DNA of 64,000 nucleotides from UBA2377 sp964525935 (GTDB lineage: Bacteria > Verrucomicrobiota > Verrucomicrobiia > Opitutales > Opitutaceae), in contig CAZGJZ010000001.1 in NCBI GenBank assembly GCA_964525935.1, positions 682,001 through 746,000 of the forward strand. The letters are read 5' to 3'. Each line of letters opens with the position of its first letter. Within the stretch, counting starts at the first letter, position 1. Below, piece after piece: positions 51,710 to 59,824 of the stretch. The notes below the pieces were generated by a model. The model made no database searches. It worked only from the letters and a program-made list of their open reading frames with translations, and was not told where the DNA came from. Position numbers and translations under genes: made by a program.

Positions 51710-52357
51710 ATGAAACGCCTCGTCATCATCGAAGATCAAACCGCGATCCGTGAAATGCTCGTCGAGATTCTTCGATTGGACAGCAACTACCAGCTGGTTG
51801 GCGAAAGTGGCGACGGCCAGAACGCGCTCAACCTCTGCCTCGAGCTCAAGCCCGACCTCATCGTCCTCGACGCCAAGCTCCCCGGCCTCAACGGCGTGGA
51901 CATTCTCCGTCGCCTCGTAAAAAAGCACCCGTCGGTGCGCGTGTTGGTTTTCTCCGGCCACGAAAACCCCGTGCTCGTGCGCGAGATGCTCGAGGCCGGC
52001 GCCCACGGCTTCGTCGAGAAGACCGCCGGATTGTTTGAATTCAAGAAGGGCCTTGAGACCGTCGCCAATGGCGGCACCTACTTCGGCCCCGCGGTCGCTT
52101 CCCTGCTCCGCAACGTCGTCGCCAATCCCGCCGCTAGCAGCGCCGCCGATTTCCTCACCGACCGTGAGCGCGAAATCCTCCAACTCGTGGCCGAGAGTTA
52201 CAGCACCAAGGAAATTGCCGCCAAGCTCGGGATCAGCATCAAGACGGTGGACAACCACCGCACGAATTTGATGCGCAAACTCAACCTCCACGACGTCGCG
52301 AGCCTCACGCGTTACGCGCTGGAAATCGGTCTGATCGAGCCCAAGAAAACGGTCTGA
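51710..52357 (+). CDS. NarL/LuxR-type response regulator
   Basis: 215 residues. A receiver domain ('VIIEDQTAIREML', Asp in 'LIVLDAKLPG', 'VFSGHEN', Lys in 'FVEKTAG') precedes a GerE/LuxR helix-turn-helix ('LTDREREILQLVAESYSTKEIAAKLGISIKTVDNHRTNLMRKL'). It binds DNA as a dimer after phosphorylation. No histidine kinase is adjacent, so its partner is unknown. Follows the tRNA by 37 bases. Confidence 0.94.
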   Translation: MKRLVIIEDQTAIREMLVEILRLDSNYQLVGESGDGQNALNLCLELKPDLIVLDAKLPGLNGVDILRRLVKKHPSVRVLVFSGHENPVLVREMLEAGAHGFVEKTAGLFEFKKGLETVANGGTYFGPAVASLLRNVVANPAASSAADFLTDREREILQLVAESYSTKEIAAKLGISIKTVDNHRTNLMRKLNLHDVASLTRYALEIGLIEPKKTV

Positions 52358-52429
52358 GTAAAACCTTGCCGTGTCCGGCAACCTCGCCCAATAGATTTTC
52401 CCCGCGACCACATTACCGCTCCCCCTCTC

Positions 52430-52984
52430 ATGAATATTGTTTCCCGGAAACTTCTTTTTGTCCTCCTCAGCGCCACCGTCCTTTTCGCCGGCTGCGCCAA
52501 AAAGCCGAAACGGCCCGACCCGAGCTCGACGGTCCTCGGTCCCTCGACCGGTGGCAACCTCACCCCGACCGATGCCGGCACCTTTGGCGATCTGAACACC
52601 GGCCTCGACCAACGCGACGCCGGCTGGGATGCCGCCAACCAAAACCGCACGCTCTTGCAGCCGGTGTATTTCGATTTCGACCGTTTCGACATCAAGGCTT
52701 CGGAGCGTCCCAAGCTCGAAGCTGCAGTCCAATACCTGAAGGATCATCCCGATCACCGCGTGCTTCTCGAAGGTCACTGCGACTGGCGCGGCACCGAGGA
52801 ATACAATCTCGGCCTCGGCGATCGCCGTGCGAACGCCGCCAAGCAATTCCTCAGCAAACTCTCGGTTGATGGTTCGAAGCTCGAAACCCTCTCCAAGGGC
52901 AGCCTCGACTCCGTCAAGAATGCCGATGACACCACCGCTGCGAAAGATCGCCGCGTTGAGCTCGTCGTCGTCAAGCAGCCGTAA
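52430..52984 (+). CDS. pal: Peptidoglycan-associated lipoprotein (OmpA-like)
   Basis: 184 residues. Lipoprotein signal with lipobox 'LFAGC' (Cys at about residue 22), a flexible Pro/Thr linker, then an OmpA C-terminal domain: 'VYFDFDRFDIKASERPKLEAAV', 'VLLEGHCDWRGTEEYNLGLGDRRANAAKQFL', ending 'AAKDRRVELVV'. It binds meso-diaminopimelate in peptidoglycan and belongs to the Tol-Pal envelope complex; tol genes are not in the window. A strong terminator follows the gene. Confidence 0.93.
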   Translation: MNIVSRKLLFVLLSATVLFAGCAKKPKRPDPSSTVLGPSTGGNLTPTDAGTFGDLNTGLDQRDAGWDAANQNRTLLQPVYFDFDRFDIKASERPKLEAAVQYLKDHPDHRVLLEGHCDWRGTEEYNLGLGDRRANAAKQFLSKLSVDGSKLETLSKGSLDSVKNADDTTAAKDRRVELVVVKQP

Positions 52985-53007
52985 TCCCTTTCCCTCACGG
53001 AAATCAA

Positions 53008-53034
53008 AGCCCCGGAGAAATCCGGGGCTTTTTT
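53008..53034 (+). terminator. Rho-independent terminator after pal
   Basis: A perfect 9-bp stem agccccgga/tccggggct (53008-53016 and 53021-53029) with the stable GAAA tetraloop is followed by six T residues. It ends transcription of the lipoprotein gene. Confidence 0.93.
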
Positions 53035-53040
53035 GTTGAT

Positions 53041-53112
53041 GTAGGGCGGGATCTCCGAACCCCGCCTCGCGCTTTTGCGAATCGAAGGCGGGGTTCGGAG
53101 ACCCCGCCCTAC
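53041..53112. repeat. Long near-perfect inverted repeat (26/27 bp arms)
   Basis: Arm 1 (53041-53067) and arm 2 (53086-53112) are reverse complements with one mismatch; the loop is 18 bases. Sequence type gtagggcgggatctccgaac. It lies directly behind the pal terminator and ahead of the convergent peptidase stop. It can form a stable hairpin for either strand, but as no T-run follows, it looks like a mobile palindromic element. Confidence 0.85.
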
Positions 53113-53121
53113 AATCAAATC

Positions 53122-54495
53122 TCACCCGCGCGCCACTGCACGCAACACGCGCTGCACTGTCTCGATGCCCTTGTGCATCACCGCGAGATTAAAGCTCTCG
53201 TTTGGCGCGTGCAAATTATCCTCCGGCAGGAAGAGCCCCATCATCACGGCATCAAGTCCCAGGACTTCTTTCAGATCGGCGAGCAGGCCCACGCTGCCGC
53301 CTTCGCGCAGGTAGATCGCGGGCTTGCCCCAGACTTCGAGCGCAGCCTGATCCACTGCGCGGAAGCACTTCGCCAGCACGGGCGACTGATTCTTCGGTGT
53401 GTTGGAGCGATCCGGCGGAATCACGACATACGGCGTCGCGTGATGCTGCTCCTTGATCGTCATCATCACACCCTTCGGACAACGGGCACGGATCGCGTCG
53501 AAAATGATATCCTTCACGCCAGCCGGCGTCTGATTCGGCACCAGGCGGCAAGTGATCTTCGCGCGAGCCTTGGCAGGGATGACCGTCTTCGTTCCTTCGC
53601 CTTGGTAACCGCCACTGAAACCGTTGAATTCCAGCGTAGGCAGAAAGCGCAACGCCTCGAACGGCGTGTAGCCCGGCGGGGTGTGGAATTCCTTGATGCC
53701 CAGAAACGCCTGATAAGCCTTGGCATCGAAGCCGGCCTTCTTCAGTTGCTCACGCTCCCACGGCTCCGGCTCGACCACTGCATCGTAGAACCCGGGAATG
53801 TTTACGCGTCCGTCTGCCGTGTGCAGTGACGCGCACAACTCGGCGAGGCCTTGCAGCGGGTTCATCAATACGCCGCCGTTCATGCCCGAGTGCAGGTCGG
53901 AATTCGGCCCCGTCAGTTCAATTTCGAACGCGAGCATGCCACGCAAGCCGACGGTAATCACCATCTGCTCCGGGCTTGGAATACCCGTGTCCGAGAGAAA
54001 AATAAAATCCGCGCCTGCGAGCTTCGCTTTATGCTCCTGCAAAAAATCCTTGAAGTGCTTGCTGCCGATTTCTTCCTCACCCTCGATCACAAAGGTGATG
54101 CGCAGCGGCAGTTTCGGATCGCTCTCCAGCAGGCGCCCTACCCCGGCCAAGTGCGCCATGAGCGGGCCTTTGTTGTCCGCTGCACCGCGGGCGAATAGTC
54201 GGCCGTTGCGCTCGACCGGATCGAACGGCGGGGTCTTCCACAGCTCGAGCGGATCGGGCGGTTGCACGTCGTAGTGCCCGTAAATGATCACCTGTGGCCA
54301 GCTCGCATCGCCGCCACGCTTCGCCACGATGACGGGATGGCCCGCCGTCGGCACATACTCCACGGCAAAGCCCATTGAGCCAAGCAGCCCGCCAACGCAT
54401 TCCCGGGCGCCAACCATGCCCGCGGCATACGCAGGATCGGCTGAGACGCTGGCGTGCCGGAGGTATTCCTTTAATTTTTCAACAGGGTCAAACAT
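53122..54495 (-). CDS. M20-family dipeptidase
   Basis: 457 residues, M20/M28 fold. 'VIIYGHYDVQPPDPLELWKTPPFDP' holds the first zinc ligand His and the bridging region, 'LFARGAADNKGPLMAHLAG' the Asp, 'FVIEGEEEIGSKHF' the Glu pair, 'FLSDTGIPSPEQ' another ligand, and 'REGGSVGLLADL' the end of the pattern. A dimerisation domain lies between (GTKTVIPAKARAKITCRLVPN). It most likely splits dipeptides or small peptides in the cytoplasm. Convergent with the pal gene. Confidence 0.92.
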   Translation of the reverse strand: MFDPVEKLKEYLRHASVSADPAYAAGMVGARECVGGLLGSMGFAVEYVPTAGHPVIVAKRGGDASWPQVIIYGHYDVQPPDPLELWKTPPFDPVERNGRLFARGAADNKGPLMAHLAGVGRLLESDPKLPLRITFVIEGEEEIGSKHFKDFLQEHKAKLAGADFIFLSDTGIPSPEQMVITVGLRGMLAFEIELTGPNSDLHSGMNGGVLMNPLQGLAELCASLHTADGRVNIPGFYDAVVEPEPWEREQLKKAGFDAKAYQAFLGIKEFHTPPGYTPFEALRFLPTLEFNGFSGGYQGEGTKTVIPAKARAKITCRLVPNQTPAGVKDIIFDAIRARCPKGVMMTIKEQHHATPYVVIPPDRSNTPKNQSPVLAKCFRAVDQAALEVWGKPAIYLREGGSVGLLADLKEVLGLDAVMMGLFLPEDNLHAPNESFNLAVMHKGIETVQRVLRAVARG

Positions 54496-54559
54496 GCCTC
54501 ATGTCTGCCCAAACTCGCTCCGCGGTGCTAGCCCGAAGTGCACCGTGCGATGTCAGCGC

Positions 54560-55342
54560 TTACGGCTGCCGCGCAGCGTTGTAGAGTGGCAACACTTCCG
54601 GCATCCATTTTTCCAAGTCCGAGATGCGGCGTTCGTTGGTCGGATGCGTCGAAAGAAACACCGGCACCTTCGCGCCACCGCTCGCCTTGGCCATTTTCTG
54701 CCAGAAAGTCACCGCCGCGCGCGGGTCATAGCCCGCCTTCGCTGCGTAGCGGATGCCGATGTAGTCGGCCTCGCTTTCATGCGAGCGCGAAAACGCCAGC
54801 AAGCCTCCCGCGCTCGCCAGGCCATAGCTGGCCATGAGCAGGTCGTGGCTTTTCTTATCCTTGGTCGTCGTATCGAGCAGCACCCCGCCTACCGCGACGG
54901 CGGCATCCTGCGTCATGCGCTCCGCGCCGTGCCGTGCGGTGACGTGCGCGATCTCGTGGCCCATGACGATCGCGATTTCGTCGTCCGAGCCCGCGAGGTT
55001 GATCAACCCCGTGTAAACGCCCACCTTGCCACCGGGCAGCGCAAAAGCATTCACCGTGTCGGGCGCATCAAACACCACAAACTCCCACACCGCGCCCGGT
55101 AGCGCGTTGCCGACCGATTGGGCGATGCGTTTTCCGATGCGCTGAATGCGCGCGTTGACGGCCGGATCTTGCGAGACCTTTTCCTTGGCCTTGATGTCGG
55201 CAAATGCCGTCGCACCCAAGCTCACATCGTCGCCCATCGGGATGATGAACGAACTCCGGCCCGTTTCCGGGACCGTGTAACAACCCGCAATCCCGAGCAT
55301 CAGGAGCACCAGCAGACCTTGGACCGTATAGCGTTTCATCAT
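54560..55342 (-). CDS. M48-family metalloprotease lipoprotein
   Basis: 260 residues from MMKRYTVQG. Lipobox 'GIAGC' puts the Cys near residue 21. The M48 catalytic motif is 'IAIVMGHEIAHVTARHGAERM' (HEIAH), the third zinc ligand Glu in 'RSHESEADYIGIRYAAKAG' and 'STHPTNERRISDLE' follows. This is the Oma1/LoiP/YcaL type of periplasmic outer-membrane-facing protease, which turns over misfolded envelope proteins. A longer N-terminal extension is possible but lacks a signal sequence. Confidence 0.92.
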   Translation of the reverse strand: MMKRYTVQGLLVLLMLGIAGCYTVPETGRSSFIIPMGDDVSLGATAFADIKAKEKVSQDPAVNARIQRIGKRIAQSVGNALPGAVWEFVVFDAPDTVNAFALPGGKVGVYTGLINLAGSDDEIAIVMGHEIAHVTARHGAERMTQDAAVAVGGVLLDTTTKDKKSHDLLMASYGLASAGGLLAFSRSHESEADYIGIRYAAKAGYDPRAAVTFWQKMAKASGGAKVPVFLSTHPTNERRISDLEKWMPEVLPLYNAARQP

Positions 55343-55445
55343 GGGCCTAACATAGGCGGTCCGCCCGCCGCGCCAAGGCAAACCTGCGGCTCGGTCGGGC
55401 GCAAAATTACGTAGCGCAGCACACACGCGCGCCGCTACCTTCAAC

Positions 55446-56993
55446 TCAGTGCTTAAAATGCCGGATGCCCGTGAAGACCATCGCCATGCCGCGCTCGTCG
55501 GCGGCTTTGATGACTTCCTCGTCGCGCATCGAGCCGCCCGGTTGAATCGCCGAGGTCGCTCCTGCCTCGGCCGCAGCGATCAAGCCGTCGGCAAAGGGAA
55601 ACAGCGCCTCGCTCGCGACGACCGAACCCTTCAAATCCAGCTTGGCCTCACCGGCTTTCCACACGGCAATGCGGGAGCTATCGACGCGCGCCATCTGACC
55701 GGCGCCGACGCCGAGCGTCTGTTCGCCGCGCACATAGACGATGGCGTTCGACTTGACGTGCTTGCACACCTTCCAGCCAAACAGCATGGCGTCCCACTCT
55801 TCCGCGGTCGGCTGCCGCTTGGTGACGACTTTGAAATCAGCGCGATTGCCCAGCGTCTTGTTGCGATCCTGGAGCAGCACGCCGCCGATCACGGAGCGCA
55901 CTTCCTTCAACGAATCCGCGCCGATCCCGCTCTTCGCGATCATCAGCCGCAGGTTCTTCTTTTTCGCAAAAATCGCCAGCGCTTCGTCGCTGAAACGCGG
56001 CGCGATGATCACTTCGGTAAAAATCTCCGCGATCACTTTCGCCAGCCCGCCGCCGAGCGTGTGGTTGACGATGATGATGCCGCCAAACGGCGCCTGCCGG
56101 TCGGTCGCATAGGCTTTTTCCCAAGCTTCCTCGAGCGTATCGGCACTCGCGACCCCACACGGATTCGTGTGCTTCAGGATCGCGACGGTGGGCTTTTCAA
56201 ATTCGCCGATCAGGTAGGTCGCCGAGGTGATATCGAGAATGTTGTTAAACGAGAGCTCCTTACCCTGCAGTTGCTCGAAGTGCTCGTGAAACGTGCCGTA
56301 AAGCGCCGCCTGCTGGTGTGGATTTTCGCCATAGCGCAATGACTGCGCCTTCTTGTAACCCATCGTAAGTTTCTCCGGAAACCCACTGAGCGCGGCGAGG
56401 TCCGGTGCCTCGGCCTGTTTTTCCAAATAAGCCGCGATCGCGGTGTCGTAGCTGCCTGTGCGCTGGAAGACCTTGAGCGCGAGCTTGCGGCGGAGCGCGG
56501 TGAGTTCCGCCGGTGCCGCCAGCGCCGCGAGCACCGCGTTGTAGTCGGTCGGGTCGCACACCACGGTCACACTCTCGTGATTCTTGGCCGCGCTGCGCAG
56601 CATCGAGGGACCGCCGATATCGATATTCTCAATCGCATCCTCAAACTCGACGTGGGGTTTCGCCACGGTCTGTTCAAACGGGTAAAGGTTCACGACCACG
56701 AGATCGATCAGGTCGATGCCGTGTTGCTTGGCCGCGGCGAGGTGGTCCTCCTTGTCCCGACGGCAAAGCAGGCCGCCGTGGATTTTCGGATGCAGCGTCT
56801 TCACGCGGCCTTCCATCATCTCGGGAAAGCCCGTGTGCTGGCTCACCTCGGTGACCGGCAGGCCTTTTTCGGCCAGCAACTTGGCGGTGCCGCCAGTGGA
56901 GAGCAGCGTGTAGCCATGCTGTTTAACGAGCGCGGTGGCGAAGTCTGCCAGGCCGCTTTTGTCGCTGACGGAGAGGAGAGCCAGTTTTGCCAT
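55446..56993 (-). CDS. purH: Bifunctional AICAR formyltransferase/IMP cyclohydrolase
   Basis: 515 residues. The MGS-like cyclohydrolase domain ('LALLSVSDKSGLADFATALVKQHGYTLLSTGGTAKLL', 'EGRVKTLHPKIHGGLL') is followed by the formyltransferase domain ('LRYGENPHQQAALY', 'ILKHTNPCGVASADTLEEAWEKAYATDRQAPFGGIIIVN', 'GVGAGQMARVDS'). It does the last two steps of IMP synthesis. I start at MAKLALLSV; the frame extends upstream but that part has no homology. Divergent from apaG. Confidence 0.96.
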   Translation of the reverse strand: MAKLALLSVSDKSGLADFATALVKQHGYTLLSTGGTAKLLAEKGLPVTEVSQHTGFPEMMEGRVKTLHPKIHGGLLCRRDKEDHLAAAKQHGIDLIDLVVVNLYPFEQTVAKPHVEFEDAIENIDIGGPSMLRSAAKNHESVTVVCDPTDYNAVLAALAAPAELTALRRKLALKVFQRTGSYDTAIAAYLEKQAEAPDLAALSGFPEKLTMGYKKAQSLRYGENPHQQAALYGTFHEHFEQLQGKELSFNNILDITSATYLIGEFEKPTVAILKHTNPCGVASADTLEEAWEKAYATDRQAPFGGIIIVNHTLGGGLAKVIAEIFTEVIIAPRFSDEALAIFAKKKNLRLMIAKSGIGADSLKEVRSVIGGVLLQDRNKTLGNRADFKVVTKRQPTAEEWDAMLFGWKVCKHVKSNAIVYVRGEQTLGVGAGQMARVDSSRIAVWKAGEAKLDLKGSVVASEALFPFADGLIAAAEAGATSAIQPGGSMRDEEVIKAADERGMAMVFTGIRHFKH

Positions 56994-57096
56994 ATAAGAT
57001 GGGCGTTTTGTGGGTGGGCGGCCGGGGCGCGGCAAGTCCGAAACCAACAACATCGCGCAGCTTGCGGCCCGCGCAATTCTCCGCACTGTCTGCCGC

Positions 57097-57480
57097 GTGA
57101 CCTGTTCGACCGAACTTCCCGGCCTCACCGCCCAGCTTGATAAGCTTTGCCATCACCATGGCGGCAGCAGCCTGCCCGCGGACAAGCCTCACGCCTTCGT
57201 GTATTTCGTCACGATTCACAATGGCTCCGACCGCACCGTCACGCTGCTCGGTCGCAAATGGGTCATCGCCCACGCCGGCGGCGGGCACCTCGTCATTGAA
57301 GGTGACAAAATCGTCGGCGAGACCCCGCGCCTCGCGCCGGGCGAGCAATTTTCCTACAACAGCTACCATGTCACCGGCGAGGATGCCGTCGTCAACGGCA
57401 GCTTCCATGGCGTCGATGACCTTGGGCGCAAAATTCACGTCCTGCTCGCGCCCTTCGCACTTGAGATTCCGACCGGGTGA
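57097..57480 (+). CDS. apaG: ApaG-domain protein
   Basis: About 127 residues, all-beta ApaG fold: 'FVYFVTIHNGSDRTVTLLGRKWVI', 'VIEGDKIVGETPRLAPGEQFSYNSYHVTGEDAVVNGSFH' and a C-terminal 'RKIHVLLAPFALEIP'. The family is linked to divalent-cation effects and protein-protein contacts, but has no proven enzyme activity. The GTG at 57097 gives a normal family length; the frame is open further upstream. Ahead of the beta-CASP nuclease gene by 48 bases. Confidence 0.88.
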   Translation: MTCSTELPGLTAQLDKLCHHHGGSSLPADKPHAFVYFVTIHNGSDRTVTLLGRKWVIAHAGGGHLVIEGDKIVGETPRLAPGEQFSYNSYHVTGEDAVVNGSFHGVDDLGRKIHVLLAPFALEIPTG

Positions 57481-57528
57481 AAAAAGAGCTTCCGTTATCC
57501 CGCCCACCTGTTCCTTTCGCCTTTGTAG

Positions 57529-58887
57529 ATGAAGCTCATTGATTTGAATCGCGACGGCGGCATTGGCGCCAACTCCCATTTTCTCCGCCTCGGCGACCTA
57601 TCCATTCTCGTGGACTGTGGCCTGCACCCCAAGGTGCCCGGCCTCCGCGGCACACCTGATCTCGCCCGCCTGAAAGGTGTGTCGCTCGACCTGATCATCA
57701 TCACGCACTGCCATCTCGATCATATCGGCAGCCTGCCCCTCGCCATGCGCGCGCACCCGAATACCCCGGTGCTGATGACGACCTCGAGTCGCATGCTCAT
57801 CGAGCGCATGCTGCACAATTCCGCCAGCGTCATGATGCGGCAGAAGGCCGAGGAAAATCACCCCGACCTGCCCCTCTTCACGCACGAAGAGGTCGATCGC
57901 GTCGCCGGCCGCATGTCCGGCATTCCCTTCCGCCACGCCAAGAAATTCCGGGGCAACAAGGACGAGATCGAAATCACCTTCCATCCCGCCGGTCACGTCG
58001 CTGGCGCCGCGGGCGTCGAGCTGCGCCACAAGCACCGTCATATTTTCATCACGGGCGACGTCCTCTTTGAAGACCAGCGCATCCTCCCGGGCGCCAAGTT
58101 CCCCGCCGGCCACTTCGACACGCTCATCATGGAGACCACGCGTGGCACCACCGAGCGCCAGCCCGGCCGCAGCCGCGGTGAGGAGATGGCCCGCCTCGTC
58201 GCCTCCATCAACGACACCATCGCGCGCGGCGGTTCGTTTCTCATCCCCGTCTTCGCCCTTGGCCGCATGCAGGAGGTTCTCACCATTCTCCACGACGCAC
58301 GCAAGTTCGGCCGCCTCAAGGAGTGTCCCATTTTCTCCGCCGGCCTCGGCATGGATATCGCCGATTATTTCGACGAAATCACCCGCAAGACGAAGCACAT
58401 CCAGTTTCAGCGCTCGATCATCAAGGACCTCAAGATCAAGCCCACTCCGCGCAAGATCCCGCCGGGCGTCGACCCGGAGCAAAACGGCCTCTACATCATC
58501 AGCTCCGGCATGATGGTGGAAAACACCCCGAGCTACGCGCTCGCTTCCGGCCTCCTCGGCAACGCCCGCAACACCATCGGCTTCGTCGGCTATTGCGATC
58601 CTGACACTCCCGGCGGCCAGCTTCTCGCAACCAAGCCCGGCGAAACCTTCCTTTTCAAGAAGGCCAACGTGAAAACCAAGGTGAAGGCTCGCGTCGAGCG
58701 CTTCGAGCTCAGCGGCCACGCCGATCGCGAGGACCTGCTTGAGTTCGCCGTGCAAGCCACTCCGCGTTGCATCGTGCTGACGCACGGCGATCAACCGGCC
58801 CGCGATTGGTTCTCCGCCGAATTGGCCAAAGCCGCGCCGAAGACCAAGGTCGTCGATCCGGTCCCCGGCAAAGAATACCTGCTCTAA
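57529..58887 (+). CDS. Beta-CASP metallo-beta-lactamase-fold RNase
   Basis: 452 residues. MBL zinc motif 'IIITHCHLDHIGSLPLAM' (HxHxDH), 'FHPAGHVAGAAGVEL' with the next His, 'FITGDVLFED' with the bridging Asp, then the beta-CASP insert and its motifs 'SGHADREDLLEF' and 'IVLTHGDQPARDW'. This group (CPSF73-like, RNase J distant) cleaves or trims RNA ends; some act on DNA. No KH domain or RNase J tail is seen, so the exact target is unclear. Cytoplasmic. Confidence 0.93.
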   Translation: MKLIDLNRDGGIGANSHFLRLGDLSILVDCGLHPKVPGLRGTPDLARLKGVSLDLIIITHCHLDHIGSLPLAMRAHPNTPVLMTTSSRMLIERMLHNSASVMMRQKAEENHPDLPLFTHEEVDRVAGRMSGIPFRHAKKFRGNKDEIEITFHPAGHVAGAAGVELRHKHRHIFITGDVLFEDQRILPGAKFPAGHFDTLIMETTRGTTERQPGRSRGEEMARLVASINDTIARGGSFLIPVFALGRMQEVLTILHDARKFGRLKECPIFSAGLGMDIADYFDEITRKTKHIQFQRSIIKDLKIKPTPRKIPPGVDPEQNGLYIISSGMMVENTPSYALASGLLGNARNTIGFVGYCDPDTPGGQLLATKPGETFLFKKANVKTKVKARVERFELSGHADREDLLEFAVQATPRCIVLTHGDQPARDWFSAELAKAAPKTKVVDPVPGKEYLL

Positions 58888-58923
58888 GCCGAAACGCGGG
58901 CAGCTCGCCCGCATATCGCCGTC

Positions 58924-59721
58924 TCACTTCAGCATCGCGCGCAACTGCGCGCATGCTTCCGGGCTGCCCGCCACGTAGAAAATCCGCCCCATCTTCAGGT
59001 CGAATTCCCGGAGCGGAAACGGCGCCGGGGTCACATACTCCACCTGCCCGCCCGCTGCGAGCACCAGCGGCACCGCGGCGGCGATGTCCCACACCTTCAC
59101 GTTGTGGTCCACCACGGCATCGATGAGCCCCGCCGCAACATAGGCGAGATGCAGTGTGCTGCTGCCGAGTCCGCGGAGCTTGAAATTCTCGACCAGCAGC
59201 GCCGCATGCGGCGCGAACCGTTTGTCGTAGGGACTGTGAAACCCGATGATGCTTTTTCCGTCCAACGCCCCCGGTTTCATCTGCCGCGCGCGCGCATCGC
59301 AAAACACCCCGAAGCCCGGCCCGCCGTGGATCAGTTGCCGTCCTGCGAGATCATACACGACGCCGTAAACCGGTTGGCCGTGCTCCAACAGCGCGAGCCC
59401 GATCGCACAATGCGGGATGCCGAGCGCAAAATTATTCGTGCCATCGATAGGGTCCAATACCCAGGAAAACCGCGCCGTCACCGGCTGCGGCGCACCTTCA
59501 TGCGTCGATTCCTCGCTGAAATACTGATCGGCGGGAAACTGTGCCGCCAGCTCGCGAAAAATATTCTCCGAGATCGCCACGTCCACCGCAGTCACCCGCG
59601 TGCCGTCACTCTTCCACTGGCTCGCCGCCCGGCCCAGTTCACGGTGCAGCAGGTCGGTCTGCGCCCGCACCGCCCGGTCAGCCGCCTGGGCGCGGCGGGA
59701 AAGTTCCTCGGAAATAGCCAT
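58924..59721 (-). CDS. Inositol-monophosphatase-family phosphatase
   Basis: 265 residues. Metal-binding 'YFSEESTHEG' (Glu), 'WVLDPIDGTNNFALGIPHCAIGLAL' (DPIDGT) and 'VKVWDIAAAVPLVLAAGGQVEY' (WDxAA). The family includes inositol-1-phosphatase (SuhB), 3'(2'),5'-bisphosphate nucleotidase and histidinol-phosphatase; the specificity loop does not decide between them. Convergent with the beta-CASP gene. Confidence 0.92.
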   Translation of the reverse strand: MAISEELSRRAQAADRAVRAQTDLLHRELGRAASQWKSDGTRVTAVDVAISENIFRELAAQFPADQYFSEESTHEGAPQPVTARFSWVLDPIDGTNNFALGIPHCAIGLALLEHGQPVYGVVYDLAGRQLIHGGPGFGVFCDARARQMKPGALDGKSIIGFHSPYDKRFAPHAALLVENFKLRGLGSSTLHLAYVAAGLIDAVVDHNVKVWDIAAAVPLVLAAGGQVEYVTPAPFPLREFDLKMGRIFYVAGSPEACAQLRAMLK

Positions 59722-59824
59722 GCCTCACGCAAACAACCTGCGGCCCCTGCCGCCAACTCTATTCTGACACGCTTCGCGGTTGCGCGGCCCCGAAGCGCGT
59801 GCCGTAGTCTGCCCTCCCGTTCGC

